NCBI RefSeq assembly: GCF_031755915.1
Contig: NC_083385.1
Location: 1,131,001-1,195,000 of the forward strand
Direction: 5' to 3'
DNA: 64,000 nucleotides
Source of the DNA: Ziziphus jujuba
Lineage: Eukaryota; Streptophyta; Magnoliopsida; Rosales; Rhamnaceae
Part shown: piece after piece, positions 1 through 13,000 of the stretch
Position numbering within the stretch: position 1 is the first letter of the stretch
Layout: every line of letters starts with the position of its first letter
The notes under the pieces: model-generated
The model's database searches: none
Told to the model about the DNA's origin: nothing
What the model saw: only the letters and a program-made list of their open reading frames with translations
Position numbers and translations under genes: made by a program

Positions 1-3000
1 TAGATATGACGAAACATCCATTTATGAACAGGCTGTAATGAAAACCCACAACTAAATACACTTTATCCAACTCATAAAAAGATAGATTACTACACAACAG
101 CATTTACCAGAGTAGACAGCAAAAACAGCAAAAACAATCTCTAATTGTAGTTAATAGTCATAACTTACAAGACAAAATAGAAAATTAATTATAATAAACT
201 TACCATGTTCCACAATCTCCAATACTGATAACAGCCGCAGAATCAAGAGGGACATGCAAGAAACACAAGATTAACAGACTCCCTTAGGCATAGTCTGCTG
301 GAAAAATGGAACCAAACATATTTATAGACAAAACCTACCTCCTCCACTGTTTTCGCATTCCACCAATCTTTGTAGAACTCCCGATCACCAAAACAAAGAA
401 GTTCAGCAAGTATGTTTAACCTGAAACAGCCATTAACTCTAAAAAGTTGTAAAAATTTAAACATTTTGAAACATCAAACTAACATGTATATCATATAGAT
501 TAGAAGTACAAAAAAGTAATAGATGCCTCACTGAAGTAAGAAGCAAACATATACCAAAGGTGAAAAAAGCAGTAGAACATGCAGAGCCACACATATAAAT
601 TTGGAACTGAAAGCTTCAAAACCCTCTCTATGGCATATAGTAGGTTCCCCTTCAAAGGATGTTGTGAATTTTTGACAAGAGGATTAATATACTGCAGAAA
701 TAAAGAAACATCAGAAAACCAGTGCCAGTATTTACTTGAGGAAACTAAGCATACTTTACTTACTTGCTCAATAATAAATCCCATGACTCCTGTAAAGATT
801 ATTAACTTGACAAGTTGACGGAACACCCAACCCTTTCGAATGCATGTTGTACGAGGATAGCTCAGCTACAATAGCAATGCATCATATGATATAATATCAG
901 TTACAAGAAAGGTATCCCAAGGCAAACTAGACAGCATAACAATATTAAAAACACCAACAAGAAAGCATTGCATCAAAATTGGATATTGAAAGTATTGAGT
1001 ACCTGATAACATAATGTTGGAGCAACCATGAAGTATGCCAAACTTTTGAAGCTAACATCATAAGTGCAATCCACAGTAAGGGAACTAGGCGGAACTTCTC
1101 CCTATGATCATCAAAGGAGTATTAATTTTAAACTAATAATTTTTCATCACATCCAAATTTTGGCTGAGAAATATTTGATATAATCACAATGATACTTTCT
1201 ATTTCTATTTTAATAATATGTACAAGAATATTAATATATATAATCATAATAATAATCTTTCAAATCATCAAGTCAAATGAGTTATCCTTCTATTCAGTTC
1301 TTTTATGTGAAATTGTATACCGATAATGATATGGATATTTTACCTTATCAGTCAATTTGGCAAGTGCTCTTAAATCATAGTTCGTATGCGCATATGAGAC
1401 CAGTTTTAACCACACAATACAAGCAAAGAGCATCAATGCAACACCAGATAAAACAGCAGAATCACACCTGCATAACATATGATCATTAACTCAATGGAAA
1501 AACTTTACTAGTATCCCTATGTCAGCCAATCTAGGATATGAAATTATTTTACTCCATTGACCAACAATCTAGACGATGTCAAAAATGTGGAAGGAAATGT
1601 GAAATCTTATCAGAACAAAGAAGCGACAAGGAATGAACCTGAGAATCACAAAAACTGGATACAAAATTGATGTTGTAGTGATAATGATATGAAGACAAAT
1701 AACAACCTGCAATATTAAACAGAATGTTACCTTTTAACAGAATTTAATAATTATAACATTTAATCCCTTAGCCGTCCTACAAATTCTTGATTTTTGAGAA
1801 ATAACAATCAAGAGGATCCTAATGGTAAGATGATGGCCTTTCCACAAAACACACAAATTTATTGCACTTGAACAATCGGACTTACAGGGTCAGATATACA
1901 CTTTCGTTGTGCTAACTGCTCAACTGCAAAAGCAGCAAGTGGGAATATAGGAAGAGTAAGACTGCAATCAAAATCAAAATGCTTCATAAAATCTGTCAAA
2001 CAACTTGAACTAAACAAAATTCAAACAGGATAAAAAATAATGTCATTCTTAACTAGAGTACAAGCGAAAGCAAAAAGGGAAAGAGGATATTACCAACACA
2101 TAAGTAGAGGCCAATCTCGCAATGACGTTGAACTAAACCAAAAGCCAGTCTTCATTAACCAACCATACTGCAGTAACAACCCAAAGACAAGGCATGCAAA
2201 TTTAGGCCTAAAGCGACAAACTTGCAAAGAAAAACATACTAAATTCAACATGACTGATTAGAAACATGTATTAAGCTGTATGCACACCAAAACGCAATCT
2301 ATGCACTCACATAAAACTATTTTAAACATATTTTAATTGCGGTACAAATATAAAAGCAAGAAACAAGTGGCAAACCTTCATCAAATTCTCAATAATAAGC
2401 CTGCTGTTTACAGCAACAAGTACGACAATGCAGAGATTGAATAGACCTGCATGGCTCTGTCAGAAAATTCAGATTCATAATTAGAAGTGGACCGTCTTAA
2501 ATTCAACGACAAGCAAACAAGTACTTGTTAACTGCTAAAGTTTCCAGAACCAACCTAATGTAACTAATTTCTTGATACAACCCAATCGAAAATTCGTATA
2601 TGCTCATTTAGATACAAACCAACTCCACGGAAACTAATCAATGCATACTAATAAAATAAATAAAAAATAATATATAAAAAAAAATACCAACCACCAAAAG
2701 ATCAAACAAAATGAAAACATTTGCACTTGACAACATTATTCCATTTCATACAAGTCTACACGTTCAGAAATTAAAAAAATAAAATAAAAAAAATAAATAT
2801 AATAAACCACGTAGAAATTAAACCTCCTCTCCTACTTCTTTCATTCATTCATTCAAATAAGGTGTCGCTACCTGTTTGAAGATTGCGTCTGAGCTCAGAG
2901 GGCTCTCCTTCACTCTCTTATGAGCAGGAGCCGATGGCCTATACGCTAATTTGAAAGCCGAAAAATCCTTTCCTCCTCGATCATCACCGTCTCCAATCCT

Positions 3001-3315
3001 TTCCCGAGCCTCCTTCTTATCACTCACCTTGGCATTGGCAGAGGAGACCAAAGGATCGTCAACGGCACGAATTCTATCCTTATCATCCTCGCAATCGCAA
3101 TCGCTCCCGCAGGTCGAGTGTCTCATCAAACGCTGCTCGGAGGAGTTATTATCAGCCAGCAGCGCATTCGTTTTGGAGGTGGAATCCGACATCGTTTTGG
3201 CTGCGGCGGTGGAGCTCGATCTCCTCCGAATCGAGAGGTTGAGATCTGAGTCAGAGTGATTGGTCATAGTAGTGGCGGTGGTGCCGACACTTTCCGGCGA
3301 ATCTGAAATCGCCAT
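1..3315 (-). CDS. DGAT1: Diacylglycerol O-acyltransferase 1 (partial, C-terminus off the window)
   Basis: Membrane-bound O-acyltransferase of the ER that transfers an acyl group from acyl-CoA to diacylglycerol, the last step of triacylglycerol synthesis. Twelve exons are readable on the minus strand: 3315-2872, 2456-2376, 2167-2094, 1961-1886, 1706-1639, 1467-1344, 1101-1003, 865-764, 691-555, 420-339, 224-204 and 32-1; all borders are GT/AG and the phases close. The first exon encodes the variable acidic/serine-rich cytosolic tail, ending in the conserved YRPSAPAHKR and SPLSSDAIFKQ. Later exons give membrane and signature segments: LVAVNSRLIIENLMK, CIVWLKLVSYAHTNYD, YFMVAPTLCYQ, FTGVMGFIIEQ, the FYKDWWNA catalytic-region motif, then YWRLWNM and PVHKWM. 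About 446 codons are present; by comparison with plant DGAT1 (about 520 aa) roughly 70 residues including the end of the MBOAT domain lie to the left. No lesion seen. Identification is very secure. Confidence 0.96.
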
Positions 3316-4505
3316 TCAAAGGATTACCTATATTAATTTTGGTTCAAAAAGAAAAAAAAAAAATTTACACTGTGAATGAAAGAAAGTTCGTGCGGAGAAG
3401 AAAGATGAATGGAGAAGAAGAAAACTGGAAGAAAAAAAATTGAATTGAATTGTATGAAGAGCAGAGGTGTACAAAGACAATAGAAAAATAAAAGGGGAAA
3501 TTTCGCGCAGTGGCGGTGAACGTATGGAAAAGCTAAGCGGTTTTACTATAAAGCGTCAGATTTTAATGACGTCAAATTCTGCTAGACTCCAAGCGACAAA
3601 ATAATAGTTCCCGAACTTCGAAATTTGTCGCTTCGAATTGAATTGTCTTGTCTTTCTTTATTTTCTCTTTTTTTTTTTTTTAGGTACTGAAAGAAAAATA
3701 TGGTTTCATTTGGGGTTTGGGTTTAACAGAGAAGAACGGCTACATTATATATGTAAATACCCAATACCCAACCAGCTGTCGTCGAGGAGGAGGTGGAGCA
3801 TCTTCTTTTGTATTCTTCTTTCCAAAAGCACTGCAATTTTTACGCGTGATTTGAAACGTGTATGAGTAGATGCTTGTTTATCTTGTTTAATAAACAAATT
3901 GATTTTTTTTTTGCTTTTTTTCTTTTTTGCTGAAATAATCAATTGAATTTTTTTTGCATGATTGTACTATTATAAACTTTGACAAAATTTTATATTTTGT
4001 TTTGAAAATATTGGACACGTATGTTAGATAAGTGTAAGAAAATAGCATCTAAGCTTCATTCAAAGGAATCTTCTTGCACGCATTTATTTTATTTTACATT
4101 TTTCATTTATGCCTGCTAAGAGGGCATAAAATAAGCAATTAACTCTTAACTCCAGAGTTAAGTATTTTGTGTTTTAAAAAAAAAAAAAAAATTAATTAGG
4201 TACGAGTGAAGTTGAACATTCTAGGCAAATGCCGATTGAATTCAGGCCATAACTGCGTTTCAACGTGACAGGCAAAATTCACGTTGACCCTGTAAGGACA
4301 GCCACGTGCGGGTGTCAACAAAAACAAACAAAATTATAGATTAATGGATTTCCACCTGATCCGACCATCATATTTTCTTAGTTAGGAAGCAAAGTTTCAA
4401 CAAAAGGAAACAGAGATCCCATAGCACCAAATATATTATGATAGTTTCGGAAAACAATATCAATTATAATGTACCAATTCATTTATTCACCATTCATGTT
4501 CGGCC
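3316..4505. other. DGAT1 5' flank and intergenic spacer
   Basis: From 3316 to about 3620 lies the 5' flank of DGAT1, purine-rich with GA-type runs at 3380-3440, probably 5'UTR and core promoter. From 3650 to 4505 the DNA is AT-rich with poly(T) and poly(A) tracts (3669-3682, 4176-4190). Short open frames here have no recognisable protein sense. I see no gene. Confidence 0.5.
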
Positions 4506-4551
4506 ATCCTTAGCCCGTAAGTCATCCGATCCTTAGCCCGTAAGTCATCCG
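4506..4551. repeat. Perfect 23-bp tandem duplication
   Basis: The unit beginning ATCCTTAGCCCGTAAG is present twice head to tail (4506-4528 and 4529-4551) without a mismatch, about 190 bp past the stop codon of the eIF4A pseudogene. Confidence 0.9.
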
Positions 4552-4738
4552 TAAAAACGTAAAGAAAAATGAGTATCAGTGGAAACTAAAAAACCATGCA
4601 TTGTATTATAATTAACATTAGCTGCCGGAAAATTTGCAATTTCTGCCATTACACCATTTGGAGGCAGATGATGGACCATTGCCAGAGTTTCAGTAAATAC
4701 TCGAACAAGAAGAAACATAAAAAATAAAGAAAATCTCA

Positions 4739-6628
4739 TCAGAGGAGATCAGCAACATTTGATGGCAGCTCCTCGATGACCACGTTATAGAACTTCTGGA
4801 CATCAGACATCATCCTCTCATCATTTGTAGCAAAGTTGATGGCAACACCTTTCCTTCCAAACCGTCCACTTCGTCCAATACGGTGGAGATAATTCTCAGG
4901 CTGTGTGGGAAGATCATAATTTATAACAAGGGAGACTTGCTGGACATCGATACCACGCGCCAAAAGATCAGTAGTGATTAGCACACGAGATGAACCAGAA
5001 CGGAATTCTCGCATAATAATGTCTCTGGTATTCTGGTCCATATCTCCATGGGTGGCAGATACCGTATGGTCTCGACTCCTCATCCTGTCGGTCAGCCAAT
5101 CAACCTTGCGGCGGGTGTTAACAAAGATGGCACTCTGGGTAATAGCTAAGGTTTCATAAAGATCACACAATGTCTCAAACTTCCATTCTTCTTTATCAAC
5201 ATTCACATGGAATTGCTTTATACCCTCAAGGGTGAGCTCGTCACGCTTCACAAGAATCCTCACAGGTTTGTTCATAAACTTCCTTGTAATATCAAGGGCC
5301 TCAGGTGGCATTGTAGCAGAGAATACACCGACTTGACTCTTTGATGGCAGACGCTGGAAAATATCATAGATCTAATAGCAAGAACAAAGGAAAAAAAAAT
5401 AATAATAAATATATATATATATATATATATATTAACATTAGTAACACCTTTTATTAAAGATTTTGTAATGCTTTAAATGAAGATGACAAATTGGAAAAGC
5501 GATCCTTCATTTTTTGTGTGTATTACAACTTCATTGCCCAGCCACTATACTAAAACTAACGTTACAACGTTAAAACAAATGGCCAGAACATCATCATAAA
5601 CATATACACTTTTATCCTTAGCTCTAAAATATAGGGTACTCATACAGAAATATCCATGTATTTAATAATTCCATTACTGATAAAATATAGGATACTCATT
5701 CTGCAGAAGAAAAAAAATATATAAAGATCATTTCACTCATGGAACCTAATGATATTGAAAATAGATTCAGCTTTTGAGGTTGATAACAAACCTGATCCGT
5801 GAAAGCTCCTGAAAGCATTGCATCAGCCTCATCCAATACAAACATTCTGATGTAATCAGGTCATAGTGAGTGTCTCCGCAGCATGTCAAAAACACGACCA
5901 GGAGTGCCAAAAACAACATGAACCACACTTGACAGGATGCGTTTGTCTTCACGAACACTAGTCCCACCAACACATGCATGTACCTTGACACCAACGTAAT
6001 CTCCAAGTGCCCGCATGACCTTCTCAATCTGTTGAGCAAGCTCTCAAGTTGGTACCAGAACCAAGGCCTGGCATTCTGTCAAACCATAATCAAGCTGTTA
6101 CAGAATACCAGAACAGAAAGTCGCCGTCTTTCCAGTACCAGATTGAGCTTGTTGAATTACATCAAGACCCTTGCAGAAGGAAACAATTCCTCCTTGTTGA
6201 ATAGCTGAGGGCTTTTCAAAACCTATAAAAGGAATTATCCTGCTTTCAGCATTTAATCATTTAGTGATATATGAAAAACAATGCCAAAATCACAAGGATA
6301 ATACATCACACTTCCATGCTCATTGAACAAATAGAAAAAGAAAAATGTGAAAACATGGTCTTTGGTGATATTTACCATAGGCATAAATGCCCCTCAGGAG
6401 GTTCTCCTGCAATCCCATTGAATCAAAAGCATCATAAACCTCATCATATGGTGTAAATGAAATCATGTCCATCAGCTGAAAGTCTGAAAAAATTGAAAAT
6501 TTAACATTCAACACCAATCACACTCAGCAATCTTTAAGCAGAAAAGCGAAGAAGTCTTACAACTCATTCATTTCAGAATCATACTGACGCGCATCATATT
6601 GTGATCCTTCTGGTGCCAGTCCCGCCAT
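4739..6628 (-). pseudogene. eIF4A DEAD-box RNA helicase, unprocessed pseudogene
   Basis: Intact eIF4A is the ATP-dependent RNA helicase of the eIF4F cap-binding complex. Four coding exons keep the gene's intron structure: 6628-6561 (MAGLAPEGSQYDARQYD), 6483-6376 ([18 protein letters not shown]), 6222-5792 and 5371-4739 (C-lobe ending [10 protein letters not shown]). Exon 3 carries Q motif, AQSGTGKT Walker A, GTPGRV and DEAD. Exon 4 carries [14 protein letters not shown] and [11 protein letters not shown]. The copy is broken. Joining exons 1 and 2 leaves the YDEV frame displaced by one base after SADGHDF. Exon 3 has in-frame TAA at 6100-6098 (family residue Gln), TGA at 6046-6044 (PTRELA Arg) and TGA at 5863-5861 (SLRPD Arg). 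All three nonsense codons fit C-to-T changes. Retained introns exclude a retro-copy, so this is a decayed duplicate. A spliced 5'UTR exon may end at about 7191 (donor GTACGT). An assembly error would be the only other reading. Confidence 0.93.
5409..5432. repeat. (AT)n microsatellite in pseudogene intron
   Basis: About 12 AT units sit in the intron between exons 3 and 4 of the eIF4A pseudogene. Confidence 0.85.
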
Positions 6629-8179
6629 GACTGAAAAAATCAGCAAGCACATAGAAAACATCACATTATGATCAGTACTGTTTTTCTCAATTTTTAGAAC
6701 CAAAAAAAAAAAAAAAAAAAAAAATTATGCATGCCAAAAATAAAATCAAAACTAAAATAAGTTTACTTACACGGGCCAAAAATAGAATCAAAACTAAAAG
6801 AGTTTTCTTCTTTACATATTACAAATTTACAATCAACAAAAGAGTAAACACTCATTCAATGCCAAAGAGAAATAAAATGCAAAAAAAAGAAAAAAAAAAA
6901 AAAGCCTTGGGAACTCTCGGAGCCTAATAACGTCAATTTTCAGGACCCAAAGAAATCCAAACAAAGCAGCCATCTTCGTAAACAAGTGAAAAATAAAATA
7001 CAAAATGTAAAATGGGGCAAAGAGCCATTACAGATCAGAGCAAAAAAAAAAAAAAAAGACGAATCAATTGAAACAAAAAACGAATATTGAGAAGGAATTG
7101 CAAAGGAAAAAAGAAGGTGAATTCAATCACAATCACCATCCAACAAGGAAAGAAAAGAGTAGAAACTCCAGTGGCAGTATAAAGACGTACCTGCTGATAA
7201 TGATGATGAAAAACTGAAGGGCTAAAGAGAGACGGAAGAGAGGGTTTTGTCTTACTGGAAGCCGTAGGAGTGTACCGAGGAATTAAGGAACGTGACAGAC
7301 TTGACTTTTTGTTTCTCTCCCAGAAAGGTTGATGGAGTTCGCGAGCGAGGGCCCTTGAAAATTCTAATGCGTTTACGATTTTATTCCTTTTGGAATTTGG
7401 ACTTGTAAGTTTATTGTGTTTCCGGATTTGTCCCTGGTTCCAGGTACTCGTTCTCATTTCGGCTGCTTGAATGGGTTGGGCTCTCTACGAAAAACTCAAG
7501 AGCCGACGACCCAGGCCTTGTTTTTTCTCATTATTCTTTAACAAATTATTATTGTTCCTCTTAAGCGAAAATGAAAACAAACAACCTCATTAACTCAAAG
7601 GGACCATTTCCACACAAGAGAGAATCTTAATTTGAGTTAATCGAATTATATCTTGTAAAATGTCATACAATCACTATTAACTTGTAAAGAAATTCATTAC
7701 TTAATGCCAATTTTATAATTAAAAATAAATTGATAAAATATGGTTGTCCAAAATAGAATTGCTAATTGATTACTTTTAAGGACAAAAACAATTTATAACT
7801 AAATAGCAAAACAAGTTAAATGGCTAAAATAAAGTTAACAAGTTTTAGATGAGTGAAAAATAAATTAATAAATAATAAGAACCTAATTTTAGAACCTTAT
7901 GGAATATAAACTTCCCAAATGTCTAATAAACTGATCAAAGAATAAAAGCCAAAAAAAATCAAAAATCAAAATAAATAAAAGACAAAAAGTATAAAAAATC
8001 TTAATTATATTTACAAATGACTATGATTTTTTCATTCATGTGTATCCATCACCATATTACTTGCAAAGATAAATACATAATTGTATTAAATGCATAAAAT
8101 ATTTTACAAATATTTTGATTATATTTTGGGATTAATTTATTTCTTAAAAGTAATTACTTAGCAATTTTATTTCATATCA
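6629..8179. other. eIF4A pseudogene 5' region and AT-rich spacer
   Basis: 6629-7190 holds the apparent 5'UTR intron of the eIF4A pseudogene with poly(A) runs at about 6702-6723, 6890-6903 and 7041-7056. 7191-7450 is the pyrimidine-rich (minus-strand sense) likely 5'UTR and promoter of the ancestral gene. 7500-8179 is strongly AT-rich with no gene or recognisable element. Confidence 0.4.
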
Positions 8180-9610
8180 TCTTCTATCCGGTAGACTTGA
8201 TAAAAGGGCCTCGACTTATTTCCAGAATTAGAGTTCGACCGCAGTAGCCCCTTTTCCAAAAACTAGCTTTCCCAGACAATGTATATTGTGAAATGGTGGC
8301 GCTATAACAAATCCAGAGTACCTTAACTTGTGATGACCAGCTTTGGAAGAAAGAAGCCACTCCTACTTCCTTAAAGATCTACCAGTGTCGTTAAGGAAGT
8401 TAATGCCAGTCATAACAAGAAGAGAGATTCTTTAACAGCATCTCGTTTAGCCGACACTCATCTGATTCATATTTAGATCTAGTGGGGAATAATAAGTGAG
8501 CTCATCTCGGATCCCAGTGGACGCCTTAGAAGCGGAACTATTGGAGATCGGGGGGGCCCCTATAGAACAACTTCCTACCTCTAACTAGAAATTTTCGTAA
8601 GATGATGAGAAAGTTTTTTTTTTCTAGGGTAGATGAAAGAGTTTTTTTTTCTAGGGTAGATGAAAGGAATGCTGAAAGGCTATCCGAGTTCAAGCAGAAA
8701 GTATGGAAGAGAAGGAAGTTAGCTCCTTCAGTGACAGCCAAAGAAAAATGCTTCTTTTAAAACAAGTGGCTGAGGAAGGCCACTACAATGGTCTATTAAT
8801 CTACTAATAAGCCGTTTAATGGCAGTTCCATCTATTACTTTATTGTGAAAGGCCAGATTAGCCCGTTTTGCCATAAGTATCTCCATTTTCCGTTGTGGCT
8901 TTGGATTACGACATATGCATTTCTTCAACCTCAAGAGTCTCTCAAACCAACATATCCTGCTCTTTCCTCAAGAATCTTAAGCCAAGAGAATAGGGTTTTT
9001 TCTTGGTTTGGCTCGGTTAACATGTTGACCACGGGCCACCCATAGGAACTAAACCGTTCTTAATGGCCATCCTCTTTCTCTTCCTTGACTAAGGACTACG
9101 AATTAGGGTAATAGAGCGCAGGGAGGTCTTATTCGTTCTAAAGAGGTATCCGACTCAACACAATCAGCAAGTGCTTTAACCCTCCTATTGATTCTTTCTG
9201 GTAAATCCCTCTTCGCCTCGAGTCTGGTAGTACTAAAAGGTTTGCTGCTCTTCTTCTTTCTGAAAGATAGCTATTCTTCACCTCTCAAAATAGGCTACTA
9301 CTCTCCTTGAAGATATCTTGAGGAAGAACCAAGTGATATCAACATTTTATCGTAAGTGACCAGTGAACCATGGTTCTATAGTCAAAGCAACTTTGTCTCT
9401 TTCGTGTACCCATCGGACGGCAGCCCTTTCGGGGGTTCCTTAGGGACCGATTCACTCTGCGTAGATTGATTGAAATCTTGGTTTTCGTTTTCCTTGTGAT
9501 GGACTTGGAAGAAGGGGACATGTCAGGTATCCGCCCGCGATCATGTCTTCTTAGGTCATTCAAGAGACTCATAACAGCATTTGTGGTGCTCATCAGCCAA
9601 GGAAAACTTC
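8180..9610. other. Compositionally foreign block, candidate nuclear mitochondrial insert (NUMT)
   Basis: This 1.4-kb stretch is much richer in G and C than the AT-rich DNA on either side and lacks the long A/T runs typical of the window. It contains balanced, non-repetitive text such as GATCGGGGGGGCCCCTAT near 8548 and CAGCCCTTTCGGGGG near 9421, a style I associate with angiosperm mitochondrial intergenic DNA. Several short open frames occur (for example minus strand 9339-9593, 84 codons) but none resembles a known protein. I recognise no mitochondrial gene, so the organellar origin is inference from composition only. An old unclassified transposon is the alternative. Confidence 0.45.
8612..8666. 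repeat. Tandem duplication of a 27-28 bp unit
   Basis: Two adjacent copies of a unit made of a T run plus CTAGGGTAGATGAAAG, at 8612-8639 and 8640-8666, differing only in the T-run length. Confidence 0.85.
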
Positions 9611-10037
9611 ATAGCCCATATTTTACTGATTTATTTCTAATTCTAAATCAAATAAGAAATTTAGTATAATAGATGAGTAATAAAATTGCTTCAAATAAAT
9701 AATGATGGCAAGATATAATTTTAACCTCTAAATATAAAATGTTGATTAATCCAAATTCAGATCTTGTCCAAATCTAAGCCGTGGAATAACCATATATTTT
9801 CCCACGCTGAGTAACGACTAAAATAGATAAAAAATAATTTTAATCATTCTAATACATTTGTTTACTCCACATATAAATAACAACAATAATAATCCATAAA
9901 AATAAAGGGTCTACCAACAAAGACCTGTTTTTGAACACATGAAAGTTCATTTAATTGGATTTTTTTGGCTTCCATTGGGTTGTAAATGCTTTCTTAGCAG
10001 CTCATTTGTCATTAATAGTGTAGCAAATCCATAACCA
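9611..10037. other. Spacer and 3' region of THO6
   Basis: AT-rich DNA between the foreign block and the THO6 stop codon. The part nearest 10037 is probably THO6 3'UTR (minus strand). No gene seen. Confidence 0.4.
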
Positions 10038-13000
10038 CTATACAAATGGACAACGGAATGTGCACAAGTGGCTTCTAAATTGTGAGATAACATCGACCAC
10101 ACCACCATACCCACCAACTGCTGTAATCTGCTCCAATAAAAAATAAAAATAAATAAATAAATAAGTAAACCCATGTAAAAATGATGAAAATTGATAAATT
10201 ACAAGTAATTAACTAATGTAAACAATGTTAAAAAGGAGGTTTTAGCAAATACATACACCAGATGGATGCAACGAGATAGAGAAAGCTGATTGAGGAGCAC
10301 ATTGTATTTGTGATAGGATCGCCCCATTTATACTGAAACGATGCATTAGAGGTTCTGCTCCTACTGCCAATACCTAAAAGACATCCATTATAAGTCAGTA
10401 AATTTTTTAATTACAAAGTTTACAGTAAATAGGACAACAAAAGAGACTCACTTGATTATCATCAAATATTACATCTTGAATGGATGCGTGAGTTGAAATG
10501 TCAGAAACACATTCAGAAGCAGGAAGATTCCAAATTGATAAACTCCGGTTACTCCCACAAGCCTATGAAATTGAAAAAAGGAAAAGAAAAAATAAAAAAT
10601 ACAAAGCATGTCTCCTTAGCAAAGTAACTTGAACAAAATAATTACTTGTGAATGCTAAAAACAATTACCTTTCAAATGGTCTTCGAAATAAAATATGTTA
10701 AAAATCTAAGTCATAAATTAAAGAAGACATAATCACAATATTAATACATGAACACTTACCAACCAACTTTCACTCGCATCAAGACCAATGCAGCTAACAT
10801 ATGAGAAATTTCCTTTACGCTTCATGTCTTTTGCTGGCTCAATCAACTGGACACACTTTCCACTTTTGCAATCTAGGTAACACCAAATTTTTTGTATACA
10901 ACAAAAAGAATTGCAGTCAAAATGCAAATGCTAATACAATATAAAAAAGTAATAAGGAATTAGAAAAGAAAATAAAGAATACTCTGCTCAATTTTTGCCT
11001 TAAATCATTAAAAATTAAATTAAAGTCCGGATTTTTACCCCAAATTCTTACTGTCCCATCCTCTGAACCAGTTATGATCTGAATATTGAATAAGATAAGA
11101 AGAACAAAAATAGTTAGAAAATAATGCACCATATTCAGTACTTCTAAACACAGTGTCATCTCAAATTTGTAAAACAAGTATTGACTCTCCCCCTTTATCC
11201 TCTTTAAATATAGTTCTTCACAGATATTTTTGTCTTGCAGTTATGTCCTTGCTCCTTAATAATTTCTTCTTCTCTCAATACGACTTTTGTATCCCAGGCA
11301 TTGTTTTTGTTTTTTTTTTTTTTTTTTTGTTTTGTTGAGTAGAAGCCAACCAAAAATTTTATGTACTGCAACATTAACTAATTGCTGAATAGACAACATA
11401 ATTCTGAAAAAAGATGATGAAGCAACCACTAAAAAACAAGGAATCACCTTACCTGATTAGTAGTGTTTTTGGCAACTATGCAATGCAAGTAGTCTGAGTG
11501 TCCCTTAAAAACCATTTTGACTTGACCACTCTCCTTAAAATTACCAAAACAAATCATGTAGGCATCAGCTAGTAAATTTTAACAAAAGCATTTTTAAACC
11601 ATGCAAGACAACACAGATAGAACTTTTTTCTTTTGAAAGTTCAAAACAGAAATGTAATATTCAACTTCTACAAATACATACCACATCCCAACAATATGCA
11701 CAAGAATCACCAGCAGCTGCATATATTGATCCCCCCTATTGTAAGGAAAGGCAATAAAAGTACATTCTTATATGGAAAATAATTTACAATGAACATGTGA
11801 GGAATGTAACAAAACATTGAACGAATATAAGATCACACACCTGAGCATTAGTAGCAACAGCATTGTTTTCAGGGATTGGTGATAGAGCTCCCCAAGGACC
11901 TCTGAAAACACCATAACAGAAGAAGATGTATAAGGATGTAGCTTCATTCATAAATGTTCGAGGCAAACTGAAGAGCCTTTATATTTGATAAAAATAAAAA
12001 ATAAATAGATAAATAAATGGCATGTTTAACAAAATAGTTTAATTTTGTTTACTTATGTTGAGGATTCACCAGGTCCAATGCTGGCTTTATATGCTTTCCT
12101 GCAAAAACAGAACAAAGCAGCAGTTATGATAGGTCTCCAAAACCATATTCAATTATTTGAGGCAACGTTGCAAATGAAAGACGAGCATGAAAGTTAAAAT
12201 GTTAGAATAAGCCTCGTCTTATTATGCTTTGGGGGCTAATTAGGAGAGAAAACAATGGTAGAGCAAAGCTAGTTTATACCCTGCATTTGAATTGGCAGCT
12301 CAGATTTTGTACAATCCTTCCACTTCCATCCTCGAATCCGACCATCATCTCCACAACTGCATAATATTTTATTATAAGAAACTTTTACCATCATAATTAA
12401 CAACTTACAGATAAAAGTCGAAGAAAAGCAATGAAACTAAACATAGTAAATACAGGCATTCATAAAAACTAACTATAGGGATCACTAACACGCATGGTTT
12501 TGTGCATAATTTCCGTCTTTGTTAACATTATCACAAGGTTTTCCTAACATGTGCAAAGCAGAGGGAGCATATAGCAAAAAACCTTATTAACAAAGCATCT
12601 TCCCCATCTCCATAAAATTTGACATCATATGCAGGTCCATCATGCCCTTGAAAGAAGCAGTCAGGTTCAGCCACTAGCAAGCTAGGATGGAAAATACACA
12701 AGATTTTTTTTTTTTTTTTTTGGTTTACACGAAGCATAAAATGTCAGCTCAATTCAGCCTGTAAAATGTACAAAAATTTAAATAAACACCAAAAGTGGCG
12801 TACTTACTTTGGAGCTTTAACACTGCTTAGTCCCAGGGGCTACAACCAAGAAAAAAATATTTGTAATTAACGTCATATGCACTTATATTTTTCAATAACT
12901 AATAAATAAAAGAATGAATTTTCATTGCAAACTGAATCTATTCCGTTCGGATACTCAGTTAGATTGCTTAAAAAAATCATGATTAAGCATTAGAATTAAC

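Noticed and set aside
3638..3865. 75-codon frame upstream of DGAT1
   Set aside because: Runs through a poly(T) tract and has no protein-like composition.
9339..9593. 84-codon minus-strand frame in the GC-rich block as a gene
   Set aside because: No recognisable family, no promoter or splice context, and it lies in a block that looks inserted.
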